Assembly: GCA_964600235.1 (NCBI GenBank)
Contig: CAZRIV010000011.1
Span: 95,713-159,712 of the forward strand
Origin: MWEI01 sp964600235
GTDB taxonomy: Bacteria > Desulfobacterota > Desulfomonilia > UBA1062
Direction of reading: 5' to 3'
Length of the DNA stretch: 64,000 bases
Below the pieces are notes generated by a model. The model searched no databases and was not told where the DNA came from. It was given only the letters and a program-made list of their open reading frames with translations. The position numbers and the translations under genes were made by a program. This document shows, in pieces, positions 8,177-17,733 of the stretch (position 1 is its first letter; the number at the start of each line of letters is the position of its first letter).

Positions 8177-10249
8177 ATGGCAACGCAGAGTCTTCCCATC
8201 AAATTTCCGGAAAAGATCACCAGCGACGTATTTATGGCGGCAGGCGTACTCCTTGTTCTTGCCATCATCATCATACCGCTGCCGAGCTTCATGCTGGATA
8301 CACTGCTCACCTTCAGCCTCACCCTGGGCATCATCATCCTCATGGTGAGCATGTACACCACAAGCCCCTTGAATTTCTCGGTGTTTCCTTCTTTACTCCT
8401 GCTGGTGACCCTTTTCAGGCTTGCGCTCAATATCGCTACAACACGTATCATCCTCCTGCACGGATACGAGGGCGAGCTTGCGGCGGGGCGCGTCATCCAC
8501 ACCTTTGGCCAGTTTGTCGTGGGAGGCAGCTACGTGGTGGGATTCGTGGTCTTTGCCATCTTCGTCCTGATCAATTTCGTGGTAATCACCAAGGGCGCCA
8601 CCCGCATCGGTGAGGTTACGGCCCGGTTTACCCTGGATGCCATGCCCGGCAAGCAGATGGCCATCGACGCCGACCTGAACGCAGGCATGATCACCGAAAA
8701 CGAGGCCAGGCAGAGGAGGGAGCGGATTGCCCGTGAATCGGAATTCTACGGGGCCATGGACGGTGCCACCAAATTCGTCCGCGGCGACGCCATTGCAGGC
8801 ATCATCATCGTGTTCATCAACATCCTGGGCGGCATTATCATAGGCATGCTCCAGTACGGCATGCCCTTTTCCGAGGCGCTGAAAACCTTTACCATCCTCA
8901 CCATCGGCGACGGCCTGGTGGCGCAGATCCCGGCGCTGGTCATCTCGTCGGCGGCCGGCATCGTGGTAACACAGTCGGGCGCGGACAAGTCGGTGGGCAA
9001 ACAGCTCTCCGAACAGCTCTCCTTCCAGCCCATGGCACTGCTCACATCTGCCGGCATCATCTTCATCTTCGGCCTGGTTCCGGGCATGCCCCACCTGGCC
9101 TTCCTCACCATGGCGTCCGTCATGGGCGGCATCGGATGGGTAAGCCTTCGCTTCAAGGCCGAAGAGGAGGTGAAGGAAGAGCCGAGCGCCCCTGCCGGCG
9201 AAGAGGTATCGGCCGAGGCGCTGCTGCCCATGGACATCATCGAATTCGAGGTGGGCTACGGCCTCATACCCCTGGTGGACGCCTCCCAGGGAGGCGAACT
9301 GCTGACCCGTATAAAGTCCATGCGCAAGACCGTTGCAGGCGAGCTTGGTGTCGTGGTCCCGCCCATCCACGTACGCGACAACCTGGAGCTCAAGCCCAAC
9401 GAATACCGTCTCCTGCTCAAGGGTATCGAGATCGCCCGCGCCGAGGCCATTGCCGAGCGGCTCATGGTATTGAACCCGGAGAAGGTGGATATCGATATCC
9501 CCGGTATCCCTGTGAAAGAGCCTGCATTCGGTCTGCCGGGCCTGTGGATCAAGAAGGCCGACAGCGAAAGGGCACAGGTGGCCGGCCTCACCGTGGTGGA
9601 TGCAGCCACCGTGGTTGCCACCCACCTGACGGAGTCCATCAAGGGGAACGCCCACGACCTGCTGGGGAGGCAGGAACTGCAGTCCATCCTGGACTCGGTA
9701 TCGCGCACGCACCCGAAGGTGATCGAGGACCTTATCCCTGGTACTCTTCCGGCCGGCATTGTCCTGAGGGTTCTCAGGAACCTCCTGAAGGAGAAGGTGT
9801 CCGTCAAGAACATGCTGACTATTCTGGAGACCCTGGCCGACTTCGGGCACATGACCAAGGACCCCGATATTTTGACAGAGTATGTCAGACAAGCCCTCAT
9901 GCGAACCATCAGCACCGCCTACATCCAGGGCAACACCATCAGCGTACTGGCTCTGGACCCCAATATAGACGGCATGATCTCAAATTCCATCCAGCATACG
10001 GAACATGGTTCGTATCTTGCATTAGATCCGGAGAAATCACAGAAAATACTGATGACGTTGAACAAGGAGGTAAACAACGTGGGGAAACAAGGGCTCGTAC
10101 CGATCCTGCTCACATCGCCCATCAGCAGGGCCTATGTGAAACGGCTTTCAGAACGGTACATGCCCGACCTGGTTGTGCTCTCCCACAATGAGATACCTCC
10201 GGATGTAACCATTAAAAACCTGGGACTGGTGAGGATCGATGCAAATTAA
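8177..10249 (+). CDS. flhA: Flagellar export gate protein FlhA
   Basis: 690 residues, full length. Eight N-terminal TM segments (to about 320) include the FHIPEP-family core: SPLNFSVFPSLLLLVTLFRL, FVVGGSYVVGFVVFAI and DAMPGKQMAIDADLNAG. The C-terminal cytoplasmic domain (about 350-690) is the chaperone and substrate docking platform. FlhA uses proton motive force and docks export cargo. Start immediately follows the flhB stop; the stop overlaps the flhF start by 11 bp. Codon use is GC-rich, typical of the resident genome. Confidence 0.97.
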   Translation: MATQSLPIKFPEKITSDVFMAAGVLLVLAIIIIPLPSFMLDTLLTFSLTLGIIILMVSMYTTSPLNFSVFPSLLLLVTLFRLALNIATTRIILLHGYEGELAAGRVIHTFGQFVVGGSYVVGFVVFAIFVLINFVVITKGATRIGEVTARFTLDAMPGKQMAIDADLNAGMITENEARQRRERIARESEFYGAMDGATKFVRGDAIAGIIIVFINILGGIIIGMLQYGMPFSEALKTFTILTIGDGLVAQIPALVISSAAGIVVTQSGADKSVGKQLSEQLSFQPMALLTSAGIIFIFGLVPGMPHLAFLTMASVMGGIGWVSLRFKAEEEVKEEPSAPAGEEVSAEALLPMDIIEFEVGYGLIPLVDASQGGELLTRIKSMRKTVAGELGVVVPPIHVRDNLELKPNEYRLLLKGIEIARAEAIAERLMVLNPEKVDIDIPGIPVKEPAFGLPGLWIKKADSERAQVAGLTVVDAATVVATHLTESIKGNAHDLLGRQELQSILDSVSRTHPKVIEDLIPGTLPAGIVLRVLRNLLKEKVSVKNMLTILETLADFGHMTKDPDILTEYVRQALMRTISTAYIQGNTISVLALDPNIDGMISNSIQHTEHGSYLALDPEKSQKILMTLNKEVNNVGKQGLVPILLTSPISRAYVKRLSERYMPDLVVLSHNEIPPDVTIKNLGLVRIDAN

Positions 10250-11303
10250 AACCTATATGGCGGCCTCCATGAAGGATGCCCTCTCGCAGATCAAGACCGA
10301 GCTCGGCTCGAACGCGGTCATCATATCCACGCGCGAGATCAGGGAGAGCGGCTACGGTCTCATGAGCAAACCATTGATCGAGGTTGTTGCGGCTGTTGAC
10401 TATGACGGCGACACGCTTATTAAGAAGGTAGCGGGGAACAGGTCTTACGAGGGCAAGTCCATTTCCTTCAACCAAGCCTCCTCTCTCTTGCAGGCGCCCA
10501 ACCATGTGAGCGAGGAGATAGTTGAGTTGAAAAAAATGCTGAAGCAGCTCATGACCCGAAGCAATGTGGCCCCTTTCAGCCCCATGCGGGAGAAGCTGAT
10601 CAACAAGGGGGTTCGCGAGAATCTTGCAGACCTCATTATCAACAAGCTCGGAAGCGATGCCTCGGAGACGGCAATCAGAGAACTGCTTACAAAGCTGCTC
10701 CGCGTCGAAGGCCCCACAGGTGAGAGGGTATGGATATTCCTTGGCACAACCGGCGTGGGCAAGACCACCACCATTGCAAAGATAGCAGCCAGGGCCGTCT
10801 TGTCCGAGGCCAAGAGCGTGGCGCTCATCACCCTGGACAGCTACCGGATAGGCGCCATTGACCAGAGCCGCATATACGCCAAAATTTTGAACATTCCATT
10901 CTTTTCTGTGACAACTCCGTCCGAACTCAATATAGCGCTGAATCAGCTTCAATCTAAAGACCTTATCCTGATAGATACGGTCGGCCGCTCACCCTTCTGC
11001 AATGAATATGCACAGCAGCTTATCGGTTTTTTTGACGGTGTGAAGGCCTGTAAATTCCTCCTCATGCCGGTGGCCACAAGAGACCAGGAGATGGACACCA
11101 TCACCAAGACCTTCTCCCCCCTGAAGGCAGACCGCATGATCTTTACCAAGTTCGACGAGGCACACATGGCTGGCAGCATCATTTCTCATAACCTGATCCA
11201 CCGCATGCCTATCTCTCACATCACCACCGGGCAGCGGGTGCCCGAGGACATCGAACCTGCAAGCACAGACAAGATCATAGCACGTACGCTTGGAGATGCA
11301 TAA
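10239..11303 (+). CDS. flhF: Flagellar SRP-type GTPase FlhF
   Basis: 354 residues: short basic N-domain, a linker, then an SRP-like G domain with GTTGVGKTTTIAKIAARA (G1), LITLDSYRIGAIDQ, LIDTVGRSP (G3) and TKFDEA (G4). FlhF sets the pole at which the flagellum is built, together with FlhG. It overlaps flhA by 11 bp and its TAA shares a base with the ATG of flhG, so it is translationally coupled on both sides. Confidence 0.95.
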   Translation: MQIKTYMAASMKDALSQIKTELGSNAVIISTREIRESGYGLMSKPLIEVVAAVDYDGDTLIKKVAGNRSYEGKSISFNQASSLLQAPNHVSEEIVELKKMLKQLMTRSNVAPFSPMREKLINKGVRENLADLIINKLGSDASETAIRELLTKLLRVEGPTGERVWIFLGTTGVGKTTTIAKIAARAVLSEAKSVALITLDSYRIGAIDQSRIYAKILNIPFFSVTTPSELNIALNQLQSKDLILIDTVGRSPFCNEYAQQLIGFFDGVKACKFLLMPVATRDQEMDTITKTFSPLKADRMIFTKFDEAHMAGSIISHNLIHRMPISHITTGQRVPEDIEPASTDKIIARTLGDA

Positions 11304-12202
11304 TGAAGGATCAAGCACAAACATTAAGGAGAATGTTCAGAGAAGGAACCGCGAGCTCTCCCACGGTCCTGTCCGTAACCTCGGGCAAGGGAGGGGTGGG
11401 AAAGACGAGCATCGTGGTGAACATGGCCATACTGCTTGCCGCCCGCGGGAAAAAGGTTCTTGTCCTGGATGCCGATCTGGGGCTCGCCAATGTGGACGTG
11501 ATGCTGGGACTTGCCCCGAAACTCACCATCAAGCATGTCCTGGACGGGCAGTGCTCCATCGATGAAGTCGCCATGGAAGGTCCCGGCGGTATCAGGATCA
11601 TTCCGGCATCTTCGGGCATCCAGGAACTCGCCGACCTGAACCCTGAACAGCAGCTCAGCATCATGGATTCACTGGACCATTTCGAAGGCGACCTGGATTA
11701 CATGATCGTGGATACCGGGGCCGGGATATCCAAGAACGTCATGTACTTCAACGCAGCCGCCCAGAGAATACTCGTGGTGGCCACTCCCGAGCCCACATCC
11801 ATCACGGACGCATACGCGCTCATCAAGGTGCTGCGCAGGCAATACGGCATCAAGAGGTTCGATCTTATTGTGAACAATGTCACTTCAAAATCCGAGGGGG
11901 ATCAAGTGTCGGAAAAATTGACTTTGGTATGTGAGAGGTTTTTAGGGGATGTTGCCTTGGAGATCCTAGGCACCATCCCGCATGACAAAACCATTCCTGA
12001 ATGCATCAAGGCACAGAAGGCTTTCGTGGGGCTTTACCCGCAAAGCGAGGCGACCAAGAGGCTCGGCCGCATAGCAGGCAGGCTCGAGGAAACCCCACTT
12101 GCAGCCCAGAGCGGAAACCTTCAATTCTTTTTCAGAAAGATGCTCTTGAATCAAGCGAAAGGAACGAGCCATGCAGGATATCGTCTACACGGAACTTACT
12201 GA
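11303..12202 (+). CDS. flhG: Flagellar number regulator FlhG (MinD/ParA-type ATPase)
   Basis: 299 residues with the deviant Walker A motif SGKGGVGKTS (about 27-36), DADLGLANVDVMLGL, MIVDTGAG (Walker B) and an amphipathic C-terminus. FlhG stimulates FlhF and limits flagellar number. Between flhF (1-bp overlap) and fliA (32-bp overlap), the order typical of polar flagellates. The start ATG at 11303 is within ATAATGA; MKDQAQTLRRMF before the P-loop resembles the DQAxxLR activator helix of FlhG proteins. Confidence 0.94.
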   Translation: MKDQAQTLRRMFREGTASSPTVLSVTSGKGGVGKTSIVVNMAILLAARGKKVLVLDADLGLANVDVMLGLAPKLTIKHVLDGQCSIDEVAMEGPGGIRIIPASSGIQELADLNPEQQLSIMDSLDHFEGDLDYMIVDTGAGISKNVMYFNAAAQRILVVATPEPTSITDAYALIKVLRRQYGIKRFDLIVNNVTSKSEGDQVSEKLTLVCERFLGDVALEILGTIPHDKTIPECIKAQKAFVGLYPQSEATKRLGRIAGRLEETPLAAQSGNLQFFFRKMLLNQAKGTSHAGYRLHGTY

Positions 12203-12941
12203 GGAGCAAAAGCTCAACCCCAAGGTGCGGGGCAAGATCATCAATGAATTCGCGCCGCTGATCAAGTATATCGCGAGCCGGATAGCCATACGCCTCCCCC
12301 CGCACATAGACCTGAACGATCTGATCAATGCGGGCGTCATAGGTTTGATAGACGCCATCGAGAAATTTGACGCCGCCAAACAGATCAAGTTCAAGACCTA
12401 TGCGGAATTCAGGATCAGGGGCGCCATTCTCGACGAGCTCCGTTCCATGGACTGGGTCCCCAGGTCTGTCAGGCAGAAGGCGCGCAAGGTCGAAGACGCC
12501 TATTCCAGGCTGGAATACGCCCTTGGAAGGCCTGCCAGCGATGAAGAGGTCGCCAAGGAGATGGACGTCGATATGGACACCTTCCACCGGCTCCTGTCTG
12601 AGACGGCATCCGTATCCCTGCTCAGCCTCGACGACCTGGGCGAGGACGATTCCGATCTGTCCAAGCGGAACCTGCTGGAATTCATCATCCAGGACGACAA
12701 AGACTGGCCCTCGCACAAGATCCGTTATGCCGAGGTCAGCACCATGGTGGCCAAGGCCATCCAGTCGCTCCCTGAAAAGGAGCGCATGGTCATCTCCCTG
12801 TATTACTACGACGAACTGACCATGAAGGAGATCGGTCATGTCCTGAAATTCACCGAGTCGAGGGTTTCCCAGATACACACAAAGGCGATCCTCAGGCTAC
12901 GCTCAAAGATGCAAAAAATCCTGAAAGAGATCAGCGTGTAA
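12171..12941 (+). CDS. fliA: RNA polymerase sigma factor FliA (sigma-28)
   Basis: 256 residues. Region 2 (DLNDLINAGVIGLIDAIEKF), region 3 (RSMDWVPRSVRQKAR) and region 4 (ERMVISLYYYDELTMKEIG with the HTH ESRVSQIHTKAILRLRSKM) are intact. It directs transcription of late flagellar and chemotaxis genes. The start at 12171 overlaps flhG by 32 bp; the following cheY is 57 bp further. No anti-sigma factor FlgM is visible in the window. Confidence 0.95.
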   Translation: MQDIVYTELTEEQKLNPKVRGKIINEFAPLIKYIASRIAIRLPPHIDLNDLINAGVIGLIDAIEKFDAAKQIKFKTYAEFRIRGAILDELRSMDWVPRSVRQKARKVEDAYSRLEYALGRPASDEEVAKEMDVDMDTFHRLLSETASVSLLSLDDLGEDDSDLSKRNLLEFIIQDDKDWPSHKIRYAEVSTMVAKAIQSLPEKERMVISLYYYDELTMKEIGHVLKFTESRVSQIHTKAILRLRSKMQKILKEISV

Positions 12942-12998
12942 AGATTTGCAGGAAAATATTCGATGAGACTGTAAAAGGTGAGCGTACTGGAGGTATCC

Positions 12999-13382
12999 AT
13001 GACAACAGACAAGAACATGAAGATCCTCGTAGTTGACGATTTTTCAACCATGCGCAGGATAGTGAAGAACATCCTGAGGCAGCTCAACTATGCCAATATT
13101 ACCGAAGCGGACGACGGGTCCACCGCCCTTGAAGTGCTCCAGAGGGAGAAGGTAGATCTGGTGGTTTCGGACTGGAACATGCCCAAGATGACCGGCCTGG
13201 AACTGCTCAAAGCGGTCCGCGCCGATGACGCGCTGAAGCACATCCCTTTCCTGATGGTTACGGCAGAGGCCCAGCAGGAAAACATCATCGAGGCAGTGAA
13301 ATCGGGCGTGAGCAACTACATCGTCAAACCCTTCACCGCCGAGACGTTGAGCCAGAAAATTAACCAGATATTCAGCAAGTAG
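12999..13382 (+). CDS. cheY: Chemotaxis response regulator CheY
   Basis: Single receiver domain, 127 residues, with all CheY residues: D13/D14 acidic pocket, phosphoacceptor D58 in SDWNMPKMTG, T88 and K110. The DWNMP motif is that of canonical CheY which binds FliM. The ATG at 12999 follows GGAGG by five bases; an upstream in-frame GTG at 12978 lacks a ribosome site. A weak sigma-28-like arrangement (TAAA overlapping the fliA stop, CGATGA about 18 bases on) precedes it but spacing is off. Between fliA and a FliL-like gene. Confidence 0.92.
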   Translation: MTTDKNMKILVVDDFSTMRRIVKNILRQLNYANITEADDGSTALEVLQREKVDLVVSDWNMPKMTGLELLKAVRADDALKHIPFLMVTAEAQQENIIEAVKSGVSNYIVKPFTAETLSQKINQIFSK

Positions 13383-13389
13383 GTGAATC

Positions 13390-13989
13390 ATGGCAGACTC
13401 TCCAGGGAGAAAGGCTGATCTCGACAAGGAAGGCATCGTATTTCAGGATGCCGGAAAGGCGGAACTCGACAAAGAAGGCATATCCCTGGATGTCGAGGAC
13501 ACCGCCGATCACGCCGCCCCCGGCGAACCTGCCGTTGATAAGGAAATCCGGAAAAAACCCGTTGACAAAAAACGTATGGTCCTCATGGCAGGGGCAGGTG
13601 CTGCCGGAATTCTGATTCTGCTGACGGCACTTGGATATTACTTCCTCCACGAGGAACCCAACCAGCCCCAGGTCGCTCAGAAGGTTCTCCCCAAAAAGGA
13701 GTCCCCTTTCGGTCAGGAAGGGGTGATCCTGGATCCCTTCATGGTCTTCTTCCCGTCGTCCTCACCGAAAAAATCGGGCGTGCTCGTGGCACAGGTAAGC
13801 CTCAAGGTCGATCCATCAATGATAGACTCCATACAGAGCAAGCTTTTCGATATCCGGAACATCATCTACAGGAGACTGCTCTCTGCGGCGAGTGTCTACT
13901 CGCAAACCGAGATCACATTGATGCTCTCGGACGATCTCATGGATTATCCCATACAGGAAGTTGCATTTGTCCAGTACCGCTCCAAATGA
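13390..13989 (+). CDS. FliL-like flagellar basal-body-associated membrane protein
   Basis: 199 residues: charged cytoplasmic N-terminus with an internal repeat (LDKEGIVFQD and LDKEGISLDV), one TM segment (about 60-80), then a periplasmic domain of about 115 residues with a FliL-like strand pattern (VLVAQVSLKVDP and later EITLMLSDDL). FliL proteins surround the stator and affect motor torque. Only 7 bp after cheY, so in the same transcript. Sequence signature is weak, so the name rests mainly on architecture and position. Confidence 0.55.
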   Translation: MADSPGRKADLDKEGIVFQDAGKAELDKEGISLDVEDTADHAAPGEPAVDKEIRKKPVDKKRMVLMAGAGAAGILILLTALGYYFLHEEPNQPQVAQKVLPKKESPFGQEGVILDPFMVFFPSSSPKKSGVLVAQVSLKVDPSMIDSIQSKLFDIRNIIYRRLLSAASVYSQTEITLMLSDDLMDYPIQEVAFVQYRSK

Positions 13990-14051
13990 ACATAACCGGG
14001 GATGATGGTTTCATGTAATGTGATCAATCCCGTTAGGATGGCAAGGGCACT

Positions 14052-15959
14052 ATGGATTACTCAGAGATAGACGCACTGATGAAGTCGGATGACTCCTCGG
14101 CGCGCCGCATGGCAGCCTCCATGCTGAGCGAGACCGGGGATGGCCCGGCAACCGTTGAACGCCTCGTGGAATTGCTCAAGGATGCAAACGGCGGCGTACG
14201 GGACGCCTCGGAGAGCGCTCTCATGTTCATAGGCGGACGGTCAACCGTTGAAAAAGTAGCCCCTCTGGTGGGCGTGACCGATCCCGGTCTGCGCAACGCC
14301 GCTATAGACATATTAAGAAAAGTCGGCGATGACGCCATCGATGTCATGCACCGCCTGGCGAAAGATGAAAATAATGATATCAGGCTCTTTGTCCTCGATA
14401 TCCTGGGCACCATCGGCAATCCCGAGAGTGTCGACGTGCTCATTGGCGGGCTGTCCGATGCTGACGCCAATATCCGCAATGCAGCCATCGTCTCCCTGGG
14501 ACTCCTCGGGGATCCGAGGTCCTTTGATCATATAAAGCCCCTGATCGAAGATGAGGAATGGATACGCTTCTCCGCCATCGAGGCACTCTCGCAGATACCC
14601 AACGAGAATATCGCCGATTTTCTCCTGGAACAGCTTAGGCGCTGGTCTTTCGACGACCTCACCGTATCCGCCCTGCTTGAGACCATGGGAAAGATCAAGC
14701 CCAAGCAGTGCGTGAACGCACTCATCGAAATGCTCGAAACCGCCAATGCATACATCGAAACTGAAATCGTGAAGGCCCTGCTGAAGATCCTTTCCCCTGA
14801 TGAGATAGCATCGTGTCCGGAAAAAGACACATACGTCATCAAATCCATTATCGACATGCACCTCAATGATGTCGAGGAAGACCTGCTCGGCGATATGCTC
14901 GCCGTATTGCCGAAAATCGGCGACCGTTCGAGCGTGCAGGCAATGATCGAGCTCGCCCGGGGTACTGACCCGGACACCGAGGCCGAGAAGATCCAGGCGA
15001 TCACCGGGGCCCTGTGCAGAATCAACGATGTCGAGGCCATGCTGGATCTCCTCGATGCCGAGGATAAACTCAAGATCCTTGCCGCCGATGTCCTGGGTAA
15101 AATCGGCAGCGAAGATGGCGCCACAGAGATAAGCAAGAGGATATCGGCGGCCAGCGGGTATGTTAAACGCGCCATGGCCGATGCACTTGCATCCATTGGA
15201 GGGAGCAGGTTATCCGACACATTCAGAGGGCTGCTGACTGACATGGACGGACATGTCATCTCCTCCTCGCTCCTTGCTCTCGGGAGAAACGGAGACCCTC
15301 ATGATATCGAGGTGATGGAGCCTTATCTGAGCCACAGGTATCCGGATGTCAGGACAACCGCACTCACATCCGTGGTCATGATAGGGACGAAGGTCGCTGA
15401 AGAGGTCTTCACCCGCATGACTCAAGACGCCGATCCGGAGAAACGGATCACCGGGCTGACAGGACTCGACCGCATGACAAGTCCCGCGCTCAAACCGGCA
15501 GCGGAAAACCTGCTGGAAGACGATTCCTGGGAGGTGAGGGCCGCGGCGGCGAAGGTCATCCGGGACAGAGATCTGCCCATCACGAAGGATATGCTCGCAG
15601 CCCTGCTCGTGGACACTCATGAGCAGATCAGATACACGGCGCTCGACATCATCGGCATAAAAAAGATGGAAGGGCTCAAAGATAAGCTCCTTGAAGCCAT
15701 TACCGGCCAGGACATGTGGGCGGCTTCCCATGCCATAGAGGCCCTGGGCGGATTCAGAGACGATTCCTCCAAGGCGAAACTCCTTGAGCTGCTGAGGAGC
15801 GATTCGGATTTTTTGAAGATATCGGCCATAAAGACCATCGCCACATGGGATGAAGAGGCGCTCGCTTCAGAGCTCGAAACGTTCATCGATGACCCGAACC
15901 CGGACGTGGCCCGCGCCGTCATTGATGCCATAGACAGGCTTCAGGGGGTGAGCTTCTAG
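14052..15959 (+). CDS. HEAT/PBS-lyase-repeat scaffold protein of a chemotaxis cluster
   Basis: 635 residues composed almost wholly of about 30-residue HEAT-like repeats (for example VDVLIGGLSDADANIRNAAI, then LGLLGDPRSFDHIKPLI), with acidic surface and no catalytic motif. Such solenoids bind partner proteins. It ends 2 bp before the HDOD gene and sits with cheY, cheR and a receiver gene, so it probably scaffolds or tunes chemotaxis or motor regulation; this is inference from position. No signal peptide, so cytoplasmic. It begins 62 bp after the FliL-like gene. Confidence 0.75.
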   Translation: MDYSEIDALMKSDDSSARRMAASMLSETGDGPATVERLVELLKDANGGVRDASESALMFIGGRSTVEKVAPLVGVTDPGLRNAAIDILRKVGDDAIDVMHRLAKDENNDIRLFVLDILGTIGNPESVDVLIGGLSDADANIRNAAIVSLGLLGDPRSFDHIKPLIEDEEWIRFSAIEALSQIPNENIADFLLEQLRRWSFDDLTVSALLETMGKIKPKQCVNALIEMLETANAYIETEIVKALLKILSPDEIASCPEKDTYVIKSIIDMHLNDVEEDLLGDMLAVLPKIGDRSSVQAMIELARGTDPDTEAEKIQAITGALCRINDVEAMLDLLDAEDKLKILAADVLGKIGSEDGATEISKRISAASGYVKRAMADALASIGGSRLSDTFRGLLTDMDGHVISSSLLALGRNGDPHDIEVMEPYLSHRYPDVRTTALTSVVMIGTKVAEEVFTRMTQDADPEKRITGLTGLDRMTSPALKPAAENLLEDDSWEVRAAAAKVIRDRDLPITKDMLAALLVDTHEQIRYTALDIIGIKKMEGLKDKLLEAITGQDMWAASHAIEALGGFRDDSSKAKLLELLRSDSDFLKISAIKTIATWDEEALASELETFIDDPNPDVARAVIDAIDRLQGVSF

Positions 15960-15961
15960 AG

Positions 15962-16864
15962 ATGCAGTCACATATCCTCGAACGCATCAGAACCATCGAA
16001 GATCTCCCGACGTTGCCCTCGGTCGCCCTAGAGGTCCTGAGCCTGGCCCACCAGAGCGACATAACCATCCAGAGCATAGCCGAGTGCATCCACAAGGACC
16101 CTCCCCTGGCCGCCAAGGTTCTGAGGATGGCCAATTCCGCATTCTATCGCAGGGGAGACAGGAAGGTCGAAACCCTTCACCAGTCCATCATCTTTTTAGG
16201 TCTGGCCGAGATAATAAATATCACCACTTCACTGTCGGTCTTCTCGGCACTCAAATCCCGCAAGGCAAAGGAAGTCTCCATCAGGGAAAGCTTCTGGGAT
16301 CACAGTGTTGCAGCCGGCCTGATTGCACGATATATCGACAAGAAGCTCGGGATGCGGTCCATGGGAAGAGAGTTCGTGGCCGGCCTGCTTCACGATATCG
16401 GGAAGATCATCCTCGACCAGTACTTCCATGCCGAATTCCTGGCCGCATACAACATGTCCATTGAAAAAAACAAACCCATATACGAAACGGAGATGGAGGT
16501 GTGCGGGACAAACCACATGGAGGTCGGCTATTTCCTGGCCCAGAAGTGGAACCTTCCCGCCTACCTGGGCGATGTCATCCTCTGGCACCATCAGCCTTCC
16601 CAGGCGACACACCGGGACATGGCGGCACTCATCTCCATAGCGAACCTCCTGGCAAAGGCCAAGGAGCTCTCCTGCGGAGGCGACAGGATGTCCTTCATCC
16701 TGTCGGATGAAGAGGCCTGGAAGGTATTGAGGGATCGAGGCTATGCAGTTGATGATCTTGACATAGAACGTATAACCTTTGAGATGGAGACCATCGGCGA
16801 CCAGGTGAAGAACTATATCGATACGGTCATGGATCCTGCGACCACGGAGAAGGCAAATGGATGA
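15962..16864 (+). CDS. HDOD-domain signalling protein
   Basis: 300 residues. HDOD domain from about 10 to 210: LPTLPSVALEVLSLAHQ, AKVLRMANSAFY, VAGLLHDIGKIILDQYF and GYFLAQKWNLP. HDOD domains look like HD phosphohydrolases but usually lack metal ligands; here LLHDIGK retains the HD pair. The C-terminal 90 residues are helical. Linked by 2 bp to the HEAT gene and an 8-bp overlap to cheR, it belongs to the chemotaxis transcript; HDOD proteins often relay signals to motility or c-di-GMP systems. Confidence 0.85.
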   Translation: MQSHILERIRTIEDLPTLPSVALEVLSLAHQSDITIQSIAECIHKDPPLAAKVLRMANSAFYRRGDRKVETLHQSIIFLGLAEIINITTSLSVFSALKSRKAKEVSIRESFWDHSVAAGLIARYIDKKLGMRSMGREFVAGLLHDIGKIILDQYFHAEFLAAYNMSIEKNKPIYETEMEVCGTNHMEVGYFLAQKWNLPAYLGDVILWHHQPSQATHRDMAALISIANLLAKAKELSCGGDRMSFILSDEEAWKVLRDRGYAVDDLDIERITFEMETIGDQVKNYIDTVMDPATTEKANG

Positions 16865-17717
16865 GACCGTAGCCGCCGCCTCCTCTCAGATGACCGATGA
16901 GATCTTCATCCTGCTGCGTGACTTTATCTATGAGCAGTCGGGAATCTACTTTGCCGACAACAAGAAAGGTCAGCTTGAAAACAGGCTCGCCCTGAGGTTG
17001 AAGGCCAACAACCTGGCCAACTACGACAAGTACTATTACCTGCTCAAGTACGACCCCCTGGCTTCACGGGAGCTCAGGGCGCTGTTCGACTCGGTAACCA
17101 CCAACGAAACCAGCTTCTACCGCAGTCCGCCGCAGATTCAGGCGTTCCAGGAAAAGGTGATCCCCGATGTGATCGAGCGAAAAGACAAACTCCAGGACCG
17201 CCAGATCCGCCTCTGGTCGGCCGGGTGCTCAACGGGGGAAGAACCTTATACCATGGGTATCGTGCTCAAGCAGGCCCTGCAGGATACCTGTTCGAACTGG
17301 GATATCAAGATCGTTGCCAGCGATATCAGCGAAAAGGCTCTGCGTTCGGCCAAGTCGGCCATGTACAGCGATTACTCCCTGCGTGGCGTACCGCCGGAGG
17401 TCAAGCGGGCATTCTTTACCCCGGAGGGAACCGCATTCCGCATCAAGGAAGAGGTCCGCAACCTCGTGGAGCTTCAGTATCTCAACCTCAATGATGTCAA
17501 GAGGGTGCAGAGCATGAAGGGGTTCGACGTCATCTTCTGCAGAAACGTACTTATCTATTTCGACGACTCGGCCAGGAAGAGGTTTGTTGCACAGCTCTAT
17601 GACTGCCTCAGTCACGGCGGCTATCTCTTCATCGGCCACTCTGAATCCCTGCACAATATTTCACGCGCCTTCAAGCTCGTGCATTTCCCCGGGGCACTGG
17701 GTTACAAGAAGGAATAG
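16857..17717 (+). CDS. cheR: Chemotaxis protein methyltransferase CheR
   Basis: 286 residues. CheR N-terminal helical domain (about 10-80, DFIYEQSGIYFADNKKGQLE) and SAM-dependent methyltransferase domain with TNETSFYR, LWSAGCSTGEEPYTMGIVL and DVIFCRNVLIYFD, ending GYLFIGHSESL. It methylates receptor glutamates. Overlaps the HDOD gene by 8 bp and precedes a receiver gene; a chemoreceptor lies about 5 kb away at 22864. No CheB, CheA or CheW occurs in the window. Confidence 0.95.
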   Translation: MDETVAAASSQMTDEIFILLRDFIYEQSGIYFADNKKGQLENRLALRLKANNLANYDKYYYLLKYDPLASRELRALFDSVTTNETSFYRSPPQIQAFQEKVIPDVIERKDKLQDRQIRLWSAGCSTGEEPYTMGIVLKQALQDTCSNWDIKIVASDISEKALRSAKSAMYSDYSLRGVPPEVKRAFFTPEGTAFRIKEEVRNLVELQYLNLNDVKRVQSMKGFDVIFCRNVLIYFDDSARKRFVAQLYDCLSHGGYLFIGHSESLHNISRAFKLVHFPGALGYKKE

Positions 17718-17733
17718 GCGGAGGGCAGTATTC

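Noticed and set aside
8393..9892. Long open frame (499 codons) on the minus strand inside flhA
   Set aside because: Antisense to a complete FlhA; composition reflects GC-rich third positions of flhA; low-complexity His/Asp/Gly-rich product.
12938..12965. Possible sigma-28 promoter before cheY
   Set aside because: TAAA and CGATGA are present but spacing is one base off and the GCC is missing.
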